Shown here in pieces: positions 1 to 6,617 of a DNA stretch of 12,939 bases. Below the pieces are notes generated by a model, which saw nothing but the letters and a program-made list of their open reading frames with translations, ran no database searches and was not told the origin of the DNA. The translations under genes were made by a program, and so were the position numbers. Positions within the stretch are counted from its first letter, which is position 1. Each line of letters opens with the position of its first letter. The stretch is from a bacterium (GTDB taxonomy: Bacteria > Auribacterota > Auribacteria > Auribacterales > Auribacteraceae): assembly GCA_021161885.1 (NCBI GenBank), contig JAGGZS010000039.1:1-12939 (forward strand), written 5' to 3'.

Positions 1-142
1 ATACATAAAAAAGAAAACAATTGAAGTAAATTTTTTTCTAAGCTGATGAACTGTGCTGAACATTTATGTATATTCCCGTTAAATAAAGTTTTTTATAACC
101 GAAATTAATAAAAAAAACGCATACCCGTTCAGTAAATTTATA

Positions 143-171
143 TTTATATGTTTTTGAAAAAATTGCATAAT
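143..171 (+). promoter_or_regulatory. Possible sigma-70 promoter of the T2SS operon
   Basis: A TTTATA hexamer (143-148) and a CATAAT hexamer (166-171) are separated by 17 bases, matching four of six and five of six of the -35 and -10 consensus. A start site about seven bases downstream would leave a leader of roughly 30 bases before the first gene. In DNA this AT-rich, such matches arise by chance often, so this is only a candidate. TTGAAA (154-159) followed by TATGAT (181-186) is an alternative, but its 21-base spacer is too long. Confidence 0.3.
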
Positions 172-195
172 AAAAAGGCTTATGATACTATTAAT

Positions 196-203
196 GGTAG
201 GAG
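196..203 (+). promoter_or_regulatory. Shine-Dalgarno site of the receiver-GspE gene
   Basis: GGTAGGAG lies eight bases before the ATG at 212, a standard spacing. It supports 212 as the true start and therefore supports the receiver domain being translated as part of the ATPase. Confidence 0.75.
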
Positions 204-211
204 ATTAAAAT

Positions 212-2323
212 ATGGTGCCTGAAAATGTTCATATTCTTGTTGTGGATGATGAAGCCGATATTCGGCTAATGGTTAAAACCGCTCTTGGGCAAGAAGGATA
301 TATTGTTAATGACGCTCCCGATGCGGAATCAGCCCTTGAACTTTTGAACAGCAATAGTTTCGAGTTAGTCCTTACGGATATAAACCTGCCCGGTATGGAC
401 GGTCTTCAACTTTTGGACAAGATGAAAAAAAAACAGCCTAACTTAGGCGTAATAATGATGACAGGGTTTAAACGCTCTTACGACCTTAACGAAGCTCTTC
501 TTGAAGGAGCTGATGAATATATATCCAAACCCTTTGAAATGGATACCTTGTTAAAAGTAGTCGAAAAAACATATTGGAGAACAATAGCCAATAATATGAA
601 AATGTTCGGCGAAGTCAATGAACAGGCTTTTAACAACCTGCTTGTATCAATGAACATTGTGTCCGAAGAAGATATAAAAAAAGCCGCAGCCAAAAGGCGC
701 GAGCATGAAAAATATCTTGCCCATACTTTAGTAAGATTAAAACTTTGCGCGGAAGATGTGATACTTTCTGTATTAGCGGATCACTTAGGCGTTGAGTATT
801 TGTCTTTAAAAGATACCGTAATCGAGCAGGACGCAATAGATAAAGTACCCGCTAAGTTCGCCCATCATTATAAAGTAATGCCTGTAAGAATGGATGGGAT
901 GAGCCTCGTGCTCGCGACGATGGATCCGCTTGATGTGCATGTTCTTGACGACATAAACCTGCTTCTTGGGTTTAAGGTTAAAGCCTATCTTGCCGGCGAG
1001 GAACAGATTATGTCTACGCTCAAACAGTATTACGGTCTTGGCGCCGATACTGTTGAGCAAATGATAGATGAAGAAGAGGATATCCTCGAACTTCCTGAAA
1101 TAGAAGAAACCGCAATCGACAGCGACGACCTTGCGCAGGATGCTTCCATCATAAAATTTGTCAACCAGATATTCCTTGAGGCATACAAAGACAGGGCTAC
1201 CGATATTCATATTGAACCGTTTGAAGGGGAACTGCGCATAAGAAACCGGATCGACGGTATCTTGTACGAAACCAATGTGCCTGTTTCTTTGAAACGGTTC
1301 CAGTCGGCAATCGTATCGAGAATAAAGATTATGGCTAACCTCAATATCGCTGAAAGAAGATTGCCTCAGGACGGCAGAATTAAACTCAAATTGTCCGCCG
1401 CCGAACTCGACCTGCGTGTTTCTACGTTGCCGACCCCTTACGGGGAAACAACAAATATACGCTTACTTACCGTAAATAATAAACTTCTTAACCTTAATGA
1501 ATTAGGTTACGGTGAGAAAGAACTCGAAATATTAGACCGGATAATTAAAAAACCTCACGGCATTATACTTGTAACCGGTCCTACCGGTTCAGGTAAATCA
1601 ACTACGTTGTACGCCTGTTTAAAAACCATAAACAGCGATAAAATGAAAGTCATAACTATCGAAGACCCGATAGAATATCGTATGCACGGGATATCTCAAA
1701 TACAGGTGCTTCCCAAAATTGACCTTACGTTTGCGCGCGCTTTAAGGTCAATGCTTCGGCACGACCCTGACATTATGATGATAGGTGAAATTCGCGATTA
1801 CGAAACCGCCGAAGCGTCAATACGGGCGGCATTGACCGGACATCTTGTGTTCAGTACTATTCATACCAATGATGCCGCAGGATCGGTTACCCGCCTTATA
1901 GATATGGGCGTTGAACCGTATTTGGTTTCATCGTCTGTGGAGTGCGTCATAGCCCAGCGCCTTGTGCGTGTTATTTGTCCGTCGTGTAAACATGAAATAC
2001 CGTTTAATCCAATCTACCTGAAAGAATTTAAAGATATAGAAGAATTCGACCCTAATTCAGTCAGAATTTATGAAGGAAAGGGATGCGACGCATGTAAAGG
2101 AACCGGTTATAAAGGCAGAACGGTTATATATGAAATTATGGTAATGACAGATTCTATACGGGAAATGGTTGTCGAGCGCGTACCCGCCAACCGTATTAAA
2201 GATGTTGCCGTAAAAGAACAGAAAATGACTACCCTTAAACATAGTGGTTTAAAAAAAGTGCTGCGCGGCATAACAACCGTTGACGAGGTTCTAAGAGTCG
2301 CTCAGGAGGAAATTTTATACTAA
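212..2323 (+). CDS. gspE: Response-regulator receiver / GspE-type secretion ATPase fusion
   Basis: Cytoplasmic hexameric ATPase that powers pseudopilus assembly in a type II secretion system, here with an N-terminal phospho-receiver domain. Residues ~5-122 form a CheY-like receiver with the acidic pair D12/D13, phosphoacceptor D56 in TDINLPGMDG, T84 and K106 in SKPF, so it looks phosphorylatable. Residues ~130-285 are the GspE/MshE N-terminal domain. Residues ~310-700 are the motor: Walker A GPTGSGKST (456-464), Walker B around D520-E526 in GEIRD, His box STIHTND (H551) and a zinc tetracysteine (C589, C592, C625, C628). It has 703 residues, longer than the usual 500-570 because of the receiver. 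The gene is continuous in frame and starts at a good SD, so the fusion is not a frameshift artefact. Both MshEN-type c-di-GMP motifs are degenerate. PilB is the alternative family, but the neighbours argue for GspE. Confidence 0.93.
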   Translation: MVPENVHILVVDDEADIRLMVKTALGQEGYIVNDAPDAESALELLNSNSFELVLTDINLPGMDGLQLLDKMKKKQPNLGVIMMTGFKRSYDLNEALLEGADEYISKPFEMDTLLKVVEKTYWRTIANNMKMFGEVNEQAFNNLLVSMNIVSEEDIKKAAAKRREHEKYLAHTLVRLKLCAEDVILSVLADHLGVEYLSLKDTVIEQDAIDKVPAKFAHHYKVMPVRMDGMSLVLATMDPLDVHVLDDINLLLGFKVKAYLAGEEQIMSTLKQYYGLGADTVEQMIDEEEDILELPEIEETAIDSDDLAQDASIIKFVNQIFLEAYKDRATDIHIEPFEGELRIRNRIDGILYETNVPVSLKRFQSAIVSRIKIMANLNIAERRLPQDGRIKLKLSAAELDLRVSTLPTPYGETTNIRLLTVNNKLLNLNELGYGEKELEILDRIIKKPHGIILVTGPTGSGKSTTLYACLKTINSDKMKVITIEDPIEYRMHGISQIQVLPKIDLTFARALRSMLRHDPDIMMIGEIRDYETAEASIRAALTGHLVFSTIHTNDAAGSVTRLIDMGVEPYLVSSSVECVIAQRLVRVICPSCKHEIPFNPIYLKEFKDIEEFDPNSVRIYEGKGCDACKGTGYKGRTVIYEIMVMTDSIREMVVERVPANRIKDVAVKEQKMTTLKHSGLKKVLRGITTVDEVLRVAQEEILY

Positions 2324-2325
2324 TT

Positions 2326-3609
2326 ATGCCTGCGTTCAAATATAAAGCAAAAGATGGACCGAATAAAATTGTTGAAGGCAGATTAGATGCCGCCAGCCGG
2401 ACAGAAGCGGTAAATAAACTTACCATGATGGGCTATTTCCCTATATCCGTAACGCCGGCAGGCGATAACGATTTTTCCGCTCCGAAAAGAGCTGTCAAAT
2501 CCGTTGTTAGGTCGTCTGATAGAAAAGTATCCGCTCAAGAGGCGTCAAAATCGATGCGGATAACTTTATTCAATAGAATCGTAATTAAAGATTTAAGTAT
2601 GTTTACGCGCCAGCTTGCCGACCTTATTGATTCGGGCGTTACTCTTTTTAGGTCTGTATCTATTTTGGCTGAACAATGCACTAATCCGGCGTTCAAGAAA
2701 ATTCTTGAGGATGTGCAAAGCAGTATTAAAGACGGTAAAACCCTGCACGAATCGCTCGGCAAGCACGGAAAAGTTTTTTCTCCATTGTTTGTCAATATGG
2801 TGAAATCGGGTGAAATCGGCGGTATGCTGGAAACCGTGCTTGAGCGTCTCGCCGATTTTAGCGAGCAGGAAGAGGAAACCCGGTCAAAAATAAAACAGGC
2901 TATGGCATATCCGTTAGTAATGGCGGGTATGGGAGTTCTGATGATTACGGTTCTGATGACTTTTGTTATACCGCGTTTAGTAAAATTGTTTAGCGATATG
3001 GGGCAGACGCTTCCTATGATAACCCAAATAGTAATAGGAATAAGCATATTTATGTCCCAATACTGGTATATGATGATTATCGGTTTGGCGGTTGTTTTTT
3101 ATATTTTCCAAAAATGGAAACAGACGGAAAACGGCAGTTATATTGTAGATAAATTCAAACTTAGTATTCCTGTAGTGAAAGACCTTATTCTTAAAGACGA
3201 AATAGCAAGGTTCGGGCGAACTTTAAGCACATTGCTCAATAACGGCGTGCCAATACTGCAGTCATTGACTATTATTGTCGATACCATACGCAATAAGGTT
3301 ATTCGCAATCAAATAAGCGGATTTGTCGATGACATATCAAAGGGATCAAAACTCGGTGAATGCCTCAAAAACAGTCCTATGTTTCCCGGGCTGTTTGTCA
3401 ATATGGTCTCTGTCGGAGAGGAAAGCGGGCATATAGAAAAATCGCTCGAGAAAGTAGCTGAATCCTACGATAAACAGGTTGACCGAACAATAAAAGTGTT
3501 TACCACATTGCTTGAACCGTTAATGATTGTTGTGCTCGGGGCGGTACTCGGAGTAATTATCATAAGCATTATTATGCCTATTTTTGATATAAGCAATATC
3601 GCTCAATAA
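2326..3609 (+). CDS. gspF: Type II secretion inner-membrane platform protein GspF
   Basis: Polytopic inner-membrane protein that forms the assembly platform on which GspE acts and from which pseudopilins are polymerised. The N-terminus (PAFKYKAKD..., ~1-45) is the typical GspF cytoplasmic start. Two duplicated T2SSF domains follow at ~88-215 and ~292-415, each with the TRQLADLIDSGV / GRTLSTLLNNGV type opening and the SGEIGGMLE / VGEESGHIE signature. Membrane segments are seen at ~193-219, ~231-262 and ~395-420. Its 427 residues are close to the usual ~400, the excess being a variable linker at ~48-82. The ATG is two bases after the gspE stop. An AGGAGG lies inside the gspE 3' end (2304-2309), 16 bases upstream, which is far for direct initiation and suggests translational coupling to gspE. 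Confidence 0.95.
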   Translation: MPAFKYKAKDGPNKIVEGRLDAASRTEAVNKLTMMGYFPISVTPAGDNDFSAPKRAVKSVVRSSDRKVSAQEASKSMRITLFNRIVIKDLSMFTRQLADLIDSGVTLFRSVSILAEQCTNPAFKKILEDVQSSIKDGKTLHESLGKHGKVFSPLFVNMVKSGEIGGMLETVLERLADFSEQEEETRSKIKQAMAYPLVMAGMGVLMITVLMTFVIPRLVKLFSDMGQTLPMITQIVIGISIFMSQYWYMMIIGLAVVFYIFQKWKQTENGSYIVDKFKLSIPVVKDLILKDEIARFGRTLSTLLNNGVPILQSLTIIVDTIRNKVIRNQISGFVDDISKGSKLGECLKNSPMFPGLFVNMVSVGEESGHIEKSLEKVAESYDKQVDRTIKVFTTLLEPLMIVVLGAVLGVIIISIIMPIFDISNIAQ

Positions 3610-3626
3610 TAAATAATTGGATTGCC

Positions 3627-4409
3627 ATGATAATAAAATGTTTAACGTTTTTTATGTTTTTTTTCCCTCTTTTAGGATATTGCGCGGATAACGAAGCCGG
3701 GTTTGCGGTAAAAAAAAGCGGGCATTTTATTGTTAAATATAAAGTCGATAACCATTTTGCCGCGGATGTAATAAAAAGGGCGGAAAAATATTATTATTCT
3801 ATAGAAAATGATTTAGGGCTAAGTAGGTTTTCAGGGTTTTGGACATGGGAAAACAGATGTATCATTATGATATACGCATCTCAAGATGAATACCTCGAAA
3901 AATCGGGATTGCCTAAATGGTCGGGCGGAGGAGTTGATTATTCAAAAAGAATAATGTACACGTTTCCTTGGTCGGATAAGTTTCTCAATATAGTTTTGCC
4001 TCATGAATTAACGCATATTATTTTCAGGGAATATGTAAAAGGAAACAAAAAAATACCATTGTGGCTGGATGAAGGTATAGCCCAGTATCAGGAACGCAAA
4101 GGTATTGGGCAAACCGAAAAAATTTTGAGGCATGCTGTCCGCAATAACGCTTATATGCCGTTAGAAGAGTTTAATCAGGTTTATTCTTTAGGCGATGAGC
4201 ACGAAACAGGTATTGTGCGAATATTTTACGCTCAGTCGGAAAGCATAGTAAGGTTTATGATTAAAAAATACGGATCCCAAAAGTTTGGACAGTTTGTAAA
4301 ACAGCTTAAAGCTGGCAAGACTGTGGAAGATGCGCTGAAGTTTTCTTATCCGCAGTCAATAGATTCGCTTGACAATCTGGAAAAAAAATGGCTTGAATAT
4401 ATGAACTAA
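3627..4409 (+). CDS. Exported Peptidase-MA-like (gluzincin) zinc metallopeptidase
   Basis: Predicted envelope or secreted zinc peptidase of 260 residues. Residues 1-~19 look like a signal peptide: a Lys followed by a Phe/Leu-rich core ending near GYCA. The sequence LGYC is a poor lipobox because of Tyr at -1. The active site is HELTH (H126, E127, H130) followed by LDEG with E149 as the likely third zinc ligand, the HExxH...E arrangement of gluzincins and of the Peptidase-MA-like Pfam family. It is not the prepilin peptidase, which is a polytopic aspartic protease. It starts 17 bases after gspF without a strong SD and precedes gspG by 65 bases, so it is very likely co-transcribed. It could be a T2SS substrate, a processing enzyme for cargo or pseudopilins, or a cell-wall/envelope remodeller; its target cannot be told from sequence. 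The family call is firm, the role is open. Confidence 0.82.
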   Translation: MIIKCLTFFMFFFPLLGYCADNEAGFAVKKSGHFIVKYKVDNHFAADVIKRAEKYYYSIENDLGLSRFSGFWTWENRCIIMIYASQDEYLEKSGLPKWSGGGVDYSKRIMYTFPWSDKFLNIVLPHELTHIIFREYVKGNKKIPLWLDEGIAQYQERKGIGQTEKILRHAVRNNAYMPLEEFNQVYSLGDEHETGIVRIFYAQSESIVRFMIKKYGSQKFGQFVKQLKAGKTVEDALKFSYPQSIDSLDNLEKKWLEYMN

Positions 4410-4458
4410 CATTAGTTGGCGAAGGATAAACTGATAAAGTTAAAATTATAAAAAGTAT

Positions 4459-4463
4459 GGAGG
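4459..4463 (+). promoter_or_regulatory. Shine-Dalgarno site deciding the gspG start
   Basis: GGAGG here lies directly on top of the first in-frame ATG (4457) and 11 bases before the second (4475). It can therefore serve only the second. The choice gives the short basic leader expected of a major pseudopilin. Confidence 0.7.
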
Positions 4464-4474
4464 AATTAAAAAAG

Positions 4475-4894
4475 ATGCGGCGTTTTAAAAAACAGAAAGG
4501 TTTTACGTTAATTGAGCTTATGCTTGTTGTTATTATTATAGGCGTGCTTGCCACAATGGCTGTTGTTAAGTTTGGAGGCAGGGCAAAAGAGGCGAAGGTT
4601 CAAACAGCTAAAGGTGAGATAGCCGGAGCTTACGGTACGGCTCTTCAGCTTTTTGAAATTGACTGCGGAAAATATCCGTCAACAGAAGAAGGGTTGGGCG
4701 CTTTAAAAAGCAGTTCCGTTAAAGGATGGAAAGGCCCTTATATTAAATCAAAGAATTTTAACGATCCATGGGGCTCCCCGTATCAGTATAAATACCCCGG
4801 TACCCATAACACCGATGATTACGATTTTTATTCCTTCGGACCTGACGGACAAGAAGGGGGAGGCGATGACATTACGAACTGGAGCGACCAGTAA
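4475..4894 (+). CDS. gspG: Major pseudopilin GspG
   Basis: Main subunit of the periplasmic pseudopilus. The start is set at 4475, not the upstream in-frame ATG at 4457, because GGAGG sits at 4459-4463. This yields a nine-residue leader MRRFKKQKG and a canonical cleavage site G/FTLIE, with mature Glu5 (E14 of the precursor) and a hydrophobic N-terminal helix to ~33. The C-terminal part carries the GspG hallmarks: DPWGSPYQY (97-105) and the loop spanning 116-136 with YSFGPDG and DDITNW, the family's calcium-binding loop. The product is 139 residues, typical for GspG. These features separate it from type IV pilins and make the locus a T2SS rather than a pilus operon. It is followed by gspH with a 29-base overlap. 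Confidence 0.95.
   Translation: MRRFKKQKGFTLIELMLVVIIIGVLATMAVVKFGGRAKEAKVQTAKGEIAGAYGTALQLFEIDCGKYPSTEEGLGALKSSSVKGWKGPYIKSKNFNDPWGSPYQYKYPGTHNTDDYDFYSFGPDGQEGGGDDITNWSDQ
4859..4863 (+). promoter_or_regulatory. Shine-Dalgarno site inside gspG for gspH
   Basis: A purine-rich run AAGGGGGAGG (4854-4863) inside the 3' end of gspG immediately precedes the ATG at 4866. Pairing with the AAGG half gives normal spacing, while the GGAGG half is only two bases away. It supports 4866 as the gspH start over the longer frame opening at 4815. Confidence 0.6.
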
Positions 4895-5405
4895 ACGAGG
4901 GTTTACATTACTTGAATTGTCAATGGTAATATTGATAATCAGCATTATTGTGGCGATTTCTACACCGAAGTTTCGGTCTACTTTTCAGACAATTCAGTTT
5001 AGGAATACGGTTTATAACATAGTTAAACTAATGAATTACGCGCGCGACAGGGCGATAATTGAGCGAAAACCGTTTCGGGTCCGTTTTTTTGAAGATGACA
5101 GTTCGTTTTGTCTTGAGACGGTAAAAGAGGAAGAGAAAGAAGATAAAAAAAGGTATTACAGGCGCAAAAGAGAGCCTGAATTTGTTGTTGTGCACGGAAA
5201 TGTGGGGCAAAAATTATTTTTTCCCGCGGAAGTTACTTTTGATATTGACGAACCTTCACGCGGCGAGTCGGTTACTTTTTATCCTGACGGGCAGGCGCAG
5301 GAATGCGTTATTTATATTGAGGATTCCCGCGACAACGTTTTTACCATAACCACTAAAGGATCTGTCGGATTTATTAAACTGTATCCTGAAAAGAAAAATT
5401 TATGA
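4866..5405 (+). CDS. gspH: Minor pseudopilin GspH
   Basis: Minor pseudopilin at or near the pseudopilus tip. From ATG 4866 the leader is 12 residues (MTLRTGATSKRG), cleaved before FTLLE, with Glu5 at E17 and a hydrophobic helix to ~38. A start at 4815 would give a 29-residue leader rich in acidic and hydrophobic residues, which does not fit. The body (~40-179) fits the GspH/FimT fold: an early helix region with FRNTVYNIVKLMNYARDRAI, then beta-rich sequence ending in a TTKGSVGFIKLYP type strand. A highly charged Lys/Glu/Arg stretch at ~88-103 looks like a surface loop. It overlaps gspG by 29 bases and gspI by four (ATGA), indicating tight translational coupling. Assignment to GspH rests on order, length and the FimT-like core. 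Confidence 0.82.
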   Translation: MTLRTGATSKRGFTLLELSMVILIISIIVAISTPKFRSTFQTIQFRNTVYNIVKLMNYARDRAIIERKPFRVRFFEDDSSFCLETVKEEEKEDKKRYYRRKREPEFVVVHGNVGQKLFFPAEVTFDIDEPSRGESVTFYPDGQAQECVIYIEDSRDNVFTITTKGSVGFIKLYPEKKNL

Positions 5406-5932
5406 AATATATAAAACAAGCCGGAAAATTTTTTCATTCCATTAAAACAAAAAAAAAACAGTTTGGCTTTTTGCTTCTTGAAGCTATCCTTGCGATTACT
5501 TTAATTTCCGTCGGCAGTGCTGCTATAATGCGCACTTATACAACAAGCCTTGCTGCGGGGATTGTGTCGCAACAGTATATCACAGCATCCAATCTTATAG
5601 AAGAAAAATTATGGGACATTCTTGCCCTCAGCGACATATCATCGGCTCAGGAATCAGGTGCGTTTCCTGAACCGTTTAATGAATATTCGTTTAATGTTTC
5701 AATAGATGAACGTATGCCTGAAGCGGAAGTTGATTTTGATGATACGGCGGCACAGGAAGATTCATCCGGAGACGTTAAGGAACAGGAAGAACAGAAAATT
5801 TATATTTTATATACGATAGAAGTAACTGTTTTATGGGAATACAGGAACGATAAAAAACAGTTGTCTTACGAGACTGCCACAATAAGGAAACAAAAAGAAG
5901 AAGATATGGATGATTTTACGGGGGATTTGTAA
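5402..5932 (+). CDS. gspI: Minor pseudopilin GspI
   Basis: Minor pseudopilin, in other systems the core that joins GspJ and GspK in the tip complex. The precursor has a long basic leader of 22 residues ending QFG, cleaved before FLLLE, with Glu5 at E27 and a helix rich in Leu, Ile and Ala to ~45. The segment SNLIEEKLWDI (~60-71) is typical of GspI. A Glu/Asp-rich insertion (~105-130) precedes the closing beta strands (YTIEVTVLWEY). The start ATG overlaps the gspH stop in ATGA. No strong SD is visible, so translation is probably coupled. At 176 residues it is longer than the usual ~120-130, because of the long leader, the acidic insertion and a charged tail (KQKEEDMDDF). Confidence 0.82.
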   Translation: MKYIKQAGKFFHSIKTKKKQFGFLLLEAILAITLISVGSAAIMRTYTTSLAAGIVSQQYITASNLIEEKLWDILALSDISSAQESGAFPEPFNEYSFNVSIDERMPEAEVDFDDTAAQEDSSGDVKEQEEQKIYILYTIEVTVLWEYRNDKKQLSYETATIRKQKEEDMDDFTGDL

Positions 5933-5939
5933 TCAGCCC

Positions 5940-6617
5940 ATGAGACAAAAGAAAAATTTTACGCTTCTTGAACTTTTAATCGCGTTATCGTTATTCGCAA
6001 CGATAATGGTGTCTTTGTATTCCGCTTTATCTGTCGGCATTGTGGCGTGGAAACGCGGAGACCGCGGCTCTACTGTCCATCAAAAAGCAAGAATTATTTT
6101 AGATACGATCAGTTCTGATATACGAAATTGTATATATTTTTCTTATATTCAGTTTGTCGGCAAAGCTAATGAAGTGTATTTTCCTGTAAGTATGGTTGTC
6201 AGAGAAGGGAACAAAGAGGCAAAAGGTGTATTTGATACAAATATTTTTAAAATAACGTATCTGCTGGAGAGAAAATCGTACCGGAGCAAATATAAATCTC
6301 TTATGCGCAAACAGGAGCGGTTTCTTGATGTAACCAGTAAGAAGCAAGTCAAACCCAAAGAGCTTGCCGGCGACGTTCAGTCGTTATCGTTTGAGTATTC
6401 TTATAAAGTTGACGAGAACCTTGAGGAAATATCAGAAACGCCTGTGGAATGGCATAATGAGTATAAAATAAAAAATAAAATCCCAATGGGGGTTATAATC
6501 AAACTTGTTGTTGTTGAGGGAGCGGGAACTGAGTTCGAGGAGAAACATAGTTTTGAACGAACGGTTTTTATCCCTCAGGGAACATTGGAAATTTTTGAGG
6601 ATGAGCAAGAAGAATAA
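5940..6617 (+). CDS. gspJ: Minor pseudopilin GspJ with Asn at the -1 cleavage position
   Basis: Minor pseudopilin of the tip complex, 225 residues, within the normal GspJ range. The start at 5940 gives the leader MRQKKN, then FTLLE with Glu5 at E11 and a hydrophobic helix to ~31. An in-frame ATG at 5910 would give a 16-residue leader; I prefer 5940 for its short basic leader and because it starts eight bases after gspI. Neither start has an ideal SD (GGGGGA at 5921-5925 is about 14 bases away). The residue before the cleavage point is Asn (codon AAT), where prepilin peptidases nearly always need Gly. The body contains GSTVHQKARIILDTISSDIRN, a conserved GspJ helix, and later WHNEYKIKNKIPMGVIIKLVVV, matching the GspJ core strand. 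It overlaps gspK by 17 bases. Confidence 0.83.
   Translation: MRQKKNFTLLELLIALSLFATIMVSLYSALSVGIVAWKRGDRGSTVHQKARIILDTISSDIRNCIYFSYIQFVGKANEVYFPVSMVVREGNKEAKGVFDTNIFKITYLLERKSYRSKYKSLMRKQERFLDVTSKKQVKPKELAGDVQSLSFEYSYKVDENLEEISETPVEWHNEYKIKNKIPMGVIIKLVVVEGAGTEFEEKHSFERTVFIPQGTLEIFEDEQEE

Larger units (their letters stand above)
1..211. other. Non-coding leader region upstream of the T2SS operon
   Basis: This is a very AT-rich stretch with no open frame of note and no RNA gene that I can recognise. It holds many A and T runs, a possible sigma-70 promoter near 143-171 and the ribosome binding site of the first gene at its 3' end. I see no strong GC-rich hairpin that would indicate a terminator of an upstream gene or a riboswitch. 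It is probably the regulatory leader of the operon that starts at 212. Confidence 0.6.

Noticed and set aside
806..1210. 134-residue minus-strand open frame inside the receiver-GspE gene
   Set aside because: It is an antisense shadow of the conserved GspE N-domain and motor start, with no recognisable motif.
2535..3047. 170-residue minus-strand open frame inside gspF
   Set aside because: It lies entirely opposite a strongly conserved GspF reading frame, its protein is rich in Ser/Ile/Arg typical of antisense frames, and I see no domain or convincing SD.
3627..3690. Lipoprotein signal on the zinc peptidase (LGYC)
   Set aside because: The residue before Cys is Tyr, which does not suit signal peptidase II; a normal signal peptide is more likely.
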